Assembly (NCBI GenBank): GCA_938086785.1
Contig: CALKCM010000004.1
Location: 62,001-126,000 of the forward strand
Direction: 5' to 3'
DNA: 64,000 nt
Origin: an uncultured Bacteroidia bacterium
Lineage (GTDB): Bacteria; Bacteroidota; Bacteroidia; NS11-12g; UBA955
Within the stretch, counting starts at the first letter, position 1. Every line of letters starts with the position of its first letter. Below, one piece after another: positions 61,094 through 64,000 of the stretch. The translations under genes were made by a program, and so were the position numbers. The notes under the pieces are model-generated. The model made no database searches, was not told the DNA's origin, and was given only the letters and a program-made list of their open reading frames with translations.

Positions 61094-61116
61094 TATTAAG
61101 TATTTGATATGCAGTT

Positions 61117-61132
61117 ATTAACCCCTGGTTAA
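61117..61132. repeat. Short palindrome upstream of ribF
   Basis: TTAACC and GGTTAA (61118-61123 and 61127-61132) separated by three bases. It may be an operator or chance; it lies about 80 bp before the ribF promoter. Confidence 0.25.
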
Positions 61133-61211
61133 GGCGTCATTAGCTGTTTGGATTTTGCAAAAATCATGGAGAAGAATGCCCTTGAACTTATATGGTTTGT
61201 TAGGCTTGGTT

Positions 61212-61219
61212 TATCTTTG
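61212..61219 (+). promoter_or_regulatory. -7 element (TATCTTTG) of ribF
   Basis: A perfect match with 11 bases to the ATG at 61231. Confidence 0.6.
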
Positions 61220-61230
61220 CCCACAGAACA

Positions 61231-62154
61231 ATGCAAATCCACAGAGGATTAAACGAACTTCCTAATTTTAAGAATTTGGTTCTCACCCAGGGAACCTTTG
61301 ATGGAGTCCATCTGGGACACCGAGTTGTAGTAGATCAAGTGTTAAAAAAAGCAGCTGATGTGTCCGGAGAGTCTATGCTTATGACTTTCTATCCCCATCC
61401 CCGCCTGGTCTTATATCCCAATGATAACTCATTAAAACTCATCAATACCATCGAAGAAAAAGCATCGCGCTTGAGGCAGTTGGGATTAGATCATTTGTTA
61501 GTTATCCCTTTTACTCAGGAATTTGCGCAGCGAAGTCCCTTGGAATTTGTGAGAGAGATATTGATCGATAAGTTAAATGTAAAACACATGGTTGTTGGTC
61601 ATGACCATCGATTTGGAAAGAACAGAGCTGGTAATTTCTCTGAACTCCAGCAAATGGGCGAAATGTTTAATTTCTCAGTAGCAGAAATTGAACCTCATGT
61701 TCTAAACGAGATAACCATAAGCAGTACCAAGATACGAGATGGCCTGTTAAGCGGCGATATTTCAGCAACAAATGAATTATTAGGCCATCCATTTTCATTT
61801 ACCGGAGTTGTTGGGCATGGGCAAAAGCTTGGACGAAAAATCGGATTTCCCACAGCTAATATTCAAATTTTAGATCCATATAAAATTAAACCAGCCAAAG
61901 GTGTTTATGCCATTCGGTGCAGAGTAGGGAATGAATGGAAAAATGGCGTAATGAATATTGGAGATAATCCAACCATAGAAGGAAAGGGTTTTAGTATAGA
62001 GGCTCATCTATTTGATTTCGATGGCGATTTATACGATACCATTCTCACTGTTCAACTCATTCAATATCTCAGACCCGAGAAGAAGTTTAGCGGGGTAGAA
62101 GATTTAACTCAAGCAATTAAGCAAGATTGTGAAAATGCCAAAAAATTGTTTTGA
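61231..62154 (+). CDS. ribF: Bifunctional riboflavin kinase / FAD synthetase
   Basis: A 307-residue enzyme making FMN then FAD. The N-terminal nucleotidyltransferase domain (to about 180) has LTQGTFDGVHLGH and the HDHRFGKNRAGN and ISSTKIRDGLLSGD motifs. The C-terminal kinase domain has GRKIGFPTANI and GVMNIGDNPTIEG. The length is normal. The next gene starts in its stop codon (TTGA overlap). Confidence 0.96.
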   Translation: MQIHRGLNELPNFKNLVLTQGTFDGVHLGHRVVVDQVLKKAADVSGESMLMTFYPHPRLVLYPNDNSLKLINTIEEKASRLRQLGLDHLLVIPFTQEFAQRSPLEFVREILIDKLNVKHMVVGHDHRFGKNRAGNFSELQQMGEMFNFSVAEIEPHVLNEITISSTKIRDGLLSGDISATNELLGHPFSFTGVVGHGQKLGRKIGFPTANIQILDPYKIKPAKGVYAIRCRVGNEWKNGVMNIGDNPTIEGKGFSIEAHLFDFDGDLYDTILTVQLIQYLRPEKKFSGVEDLTQAIKQDCENAKKLF

Positions 62155-62882
62155 AAGGCTTTTTAATTTTCATATTTCTCATTCACTTAACATTTGCAAA
62201 GAGTCAAACGGATAGTATTTCACTAGCCCAAAAAGACAGTACAGCAGAAAGTATTCCCCAAATAACAGAAGATAACTCAAACAAAGCCGATAGGATACAG
62301 TTTCCTGAAGAAGGAATGTCAAAAATTCCAAAAGTATACCCCGTGTTCAATATGTATGACTATTGGGAAGACGATCACATGAATCCATATCGGTTTATGA
62401 CTCTGCCAAGAAATACCAGAGTGCGCATTAAAATACTTCCCGAAGATTGTGACTTTTCCTTGCCTATAGATGCTCCAACCACTAGTCCATTTGGATATCG
62501 CTGGGGGCGACCGCATAACGGCATTGATTTAGACCTTGAAACTGGAGATTCGGTTTGCGCAGCTCTTGATGGGGTCGTTCGCCTAAGCCGTTGGTATTAT
62601 GGTTTTGGAAATCTCATAGTTATTCGGCATTTCAATGGACTCGAAACCTGCTACGCCCATTTGAGTAAACGAGCGCTTAAAAGTGGCGATATCGTAAACG
62701 CAGGGCAGTTTATTGGTAAAGGTGGAAGTACTGGACACAGCACGGGGTCCCATCTACACTTTGAAGTCCATTTTTTAGGTAAGCCCATCAATCCAGAACG
62801 AATCATTGATTTTAAAAACGCGGCCCTCAAAGTATCTCACTTAGAACTGAAATCCTCGTTTTTTAAGTCCTATTATAAATAG
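62151..62882 (+). CDS. M23 family (LytM-type) peptidoglycan endopeptidase
   Basis: A 243-residue exported peptidase. A signal-like N-terminus (about 1-18) is followed by a linker and an M23 domain with zinc ligands His122 and Asp126 (RPHNGIDLD) and the HLHFE motif (His201, His203). It cuts peptide cross-links in peptidoglycan during growth or division, or is a regulator of amidases. The start is the TTG at 62151, sharing bases with the ribF stop. The polysaccharide deacetylase next to it is on the other strand. Confidence 0.9.
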   Translation: MKGFLIFIFLIHLTFAKSQTDSISLAQKDSTAESIPQITEDNSNKADRIQFPEEGMSKIPKVYPVFNMYDYWEDDHMNPYRFMTLPRNTRVRIKILPEDCDFSLPIDAPTTSPFGYRWGRPHNGIDLDLETGDSVCAALDGVVRLSRWYYGFGNLIVIRHFNGLETCYAHLSKRALKSGDIVNAGQFIGKGGSTGHSTGSHLHFEVHFLGKPINPERIIDFKNAALKVSHLELKSSFFKSYYK

Positions 62883-62889
62883 AGATAGT

Positions 62890-63513
62890 TTAAGGCTTTT
62901 CCGAAAGAGCCTTCATTTCAAATCCTTTACTCTTGCAGAAAGCAAGATACTCCGGCAGCAATTGCTTCAATTGATTTTCAGCTTTTTCAGAATCGTGAAA
63001 TACAATCACACTTCCCGGCTTTGTTTGTTTGCAAATTCTTTTTAAAGCGCGTTTGCAATTCAAGTTTTTCAAATAATCTTTAGATAGGACAGACCACATC
63101 ACAATTTGGTACTGTTTTTTTAAGAAACGAATTTGTGAAGGTCTTATCTGTCCATAAGGAGGTCTAAAAAGAGTAGAAGAAGTAGAAGCGCTCGCTTTTT
63201 CAATGTTTTGATAGTATTTGCTGCTTCGATTACTCCAACCTTTAAGGTGGTTGAATGAGTGATTTCCTATGCAGTGTTCCTGATCTTTAACAGATTGAAC
63301 AATATCACCATGATTGACCGCATTTTCTCCGACCATAAAAAAAGTTGCTTTGGCAGAATGTTCCTTTAATTGGTCCAGTACCCAGGGCGTTATTCGAGGA
63401 TGAGGTCCATCATCAAAAGTGATATAAATAGATGCATCTTTTGGTTTATTCCAAATACAACTAGGAGCCAATCTTTTAAGAATACGGTAGATGGTTTCAA
63501 AGGTACGTTTCAA
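62890..63513 (-). CDS. Polysaccharide deacetylase (NodB-type, CE4)
   Basis: A 207-residue CE4 deacetylase: YITFDDGPHP (Asp34, Asp35) is motif 1, IGNHSFNHLKG holds the zinc histidines of motif 2, LFRPPYG is motif 3, and the VIVFHDSE terminal motif has the catalytic His. It removes acetyl groups from N-acetyl sugars of peptidoglycan or surface glycan. No signal peptide is obvious, as for many Bacteroidota versions. The start is TTG (63513), as no ATG is available. Confidence 0.9.
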   Translation of the reverse strand: MKRTFETIYRILKRLAPSCIWNKPKDASIYITFDDGPHPRITPWVLDQLKEHSAKATFFMVGENAVNHGDIVQSVKDQEHCIGNHSFNHLKGWSNRSSKYYQNIEKASASTSSTLFRPPYGQIRPSQIRFLKKQYQIVMWSVLSKDYLKNLNCKRALKRICKQTKPGSVIVFHDSEKAENQLKQLLPEYLAFCKSKGFEMKALSEKP

Positions 63514-63562
63514 AAAATATAATTTAGCCTACAGTAAATCTGTTTAAATTCATTGGTTTTAC

Positions 63563-63570
63563 TATTTTTG
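63563..63570 (+). promoter_or_regulatory. -7 element (TATTTTTG) of the bactofilin gene
   Basis: A perfect match with four bases to the ATG at 63575; predicts a leaderless message. Confidence 0.6.
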
Positions 63571-63574
63571 TCGA

Positions 63575-63988
63575 ATGCTAGGAAAGAAGAACAGGGAAAC
63601 GACTGAAAATTTGGGAACAAACCTCTTAAATATTATCGGTGCGGGTACTTCTGTTAGGGGCGATATTTCATCCGAAGGAGATTTAAGAGTTGATGGAAAG
63701 ATAGAAGGAAACGTATCTGTTAAGCAACGATTGGTTTTGGGAAAGGGAGCAATTATTACCGGAGACCTCGATGCAACCAATGCTATTCTATCCGGAGTAA
63801 TTCAAGGGAATGTTAAGGTTAAAGATACCTTATTGCTCAAAAGCTCTTGCATTATAGATGGAGATTTGAAAACCAATAAACTAGTGATTGAAAGTGGAGC
63901 GCAGTTTAATGGTAAGTGTAATATGAATAGCACAGAAAGAGCGCCAGAAAGTAATAATAGTGCCAAGCAAACAATCAAAGAAAAATAA
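63575..63988 (+). CDS. Bactofilin (polymer-forming cytoskeletal protein)
   Basis: A 137-residue bactofilin. The core is a beta-helix of short GxI/V-x-G repeats: RGDISSEGDLRVDGKIEGNV, KGAIITGDLDATNAILSGVIQGNV and further turns with hydrophobic residues at regular spacing. The N-terminal tail carries a membrane-binding type of polar stretch and the C-terminal tail is polar. Bactofilins form filaments that recruit peptidoglycan enzymes such as M23 peptidases; the M23 gene 1.4 kb upstream is a natural partner, but no physical link is shown. The 3' end is complete. Confidence 0.93.
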   Translation: MLGKKNRETTENLGTNLLNIIGAGTSVRGDISSEGDLRVDGKIEGNVSVKQRLVLGKGAIITGDLDATNAILSGVIQGNVKVKDTLLLKSSCIIDGDLKTNKLVIESGAQFNGKCNMNSTERAPESNNSAKQTIKEK

Positions 63989-64000
63989 CTCCCCTAAATC

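Overview
The window looks like chromosomal core genome of a Bacteroidota bacterium, most likely a Flavobacteriales-type organism. The evidence is low GC, intact reading frames packed tightly on both strands, more than two dozen copies of the Bacteroidota -7 promoter element TAnnTTTG upstream of genes, and almost no Shine-Dalgarno sequences. The gene families also fit: the type IX secretion (T9SS) regulator PorX, T9SS C-terminal sorting domains, bPH-type and EI24 membrane proteins, and a cobalamin locus with DUF4465 and BtuG-like proteins. I see no insertion sequence, prophage, CRISPR array, tRNA or 16S/23S rRNA.

Layout. 1-7.5 kb: mnmA (cut by the window edge) with an A-type Fe-S carrier, a cyclophilin-FKBP fusion lipoprotein with an MmcQ/YjbR protein, a MORN-repeat protein, a uridine-kinase-like P-loop kinase, a VWA membrane protein and a Dpm1-like glycosyltransferase. 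7.5-15 kb: gmhB, the small SRP RNA with its own promoter, a GT-C glycosyltransferase, an EI24 protein, two parvulin-type periplasmic chaperones (PpiC/PrsA-like and SurA-like) and a MoxR ATPase. 15-20 kb: split transhydrogenase pntAA-pntAB-pntB, a beta-carbonic anhydrase and a saccharopine/alanine-dehydrogenase-like enzyme. 20-28 kb: YfhO-like membrane protein, GT2, coiled-coil protein, thiamine pyrophosphokinase, porX-tsaE and radC. 28-33.5 kb: recA, then a minus-strand vitamin B12 acquisition operon under a cobalamin riboswitch. 33.5-43 kb: GT-C-like protein, PH-domain protein, ftsH, an orphan barstar-like gene coupled to ppx, der and a T9SS-type subtilase. 43-51.6 kb: folA-Omp85-like-nadK-nuclease-folP, a small membrane ORF coupled to a YugP-type zinc peptidase, a cysteine-less thioredoxin-fold candidate and a second subtilase. 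51.6-64 kb: a 51-residue membrane protein, lolD, sucC-tsaB-pabA, ndk, GT2-rnhB, a large TPR protein, ribF-M23 peptidase, polysaccharide deacetylase and bactofilin.

How the genes work together. Most are housekeeping: envelope biogenesis (SurA, PpiC, LolD, Omp85-like, bactofilin, M23, GmhB, glycosyltransferases), cofactor supply (folA, folP, pabA, nadK, ribF, thiN, transhydrogenase, B12 uptake) and DNA/RNA maintenance (recA, radC, rnhB, mnmA, tsaE, tsaB, der). PorX and several proteins with T9SS sorting domains imply a functional type IX system elsewhere in the genome.

The most notable signals are these. (1) A set of genes has a -7 element only 4-5 nt before the start codon, which predicts leaderless mRNAs; the SRP RNA gene serves as an internal ruler for the transcription start. 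(2) In the B12 operon, the DUF4465 partner appears to be routed through T9SS. (3) An orphan barstar-like protein retains the two inhibitory aspartates. (4) The lolD and sucC promoters have directly abutting, palindromic -7 elements. (5) Two small membrane proteins lie in apparently intergenic DNA.
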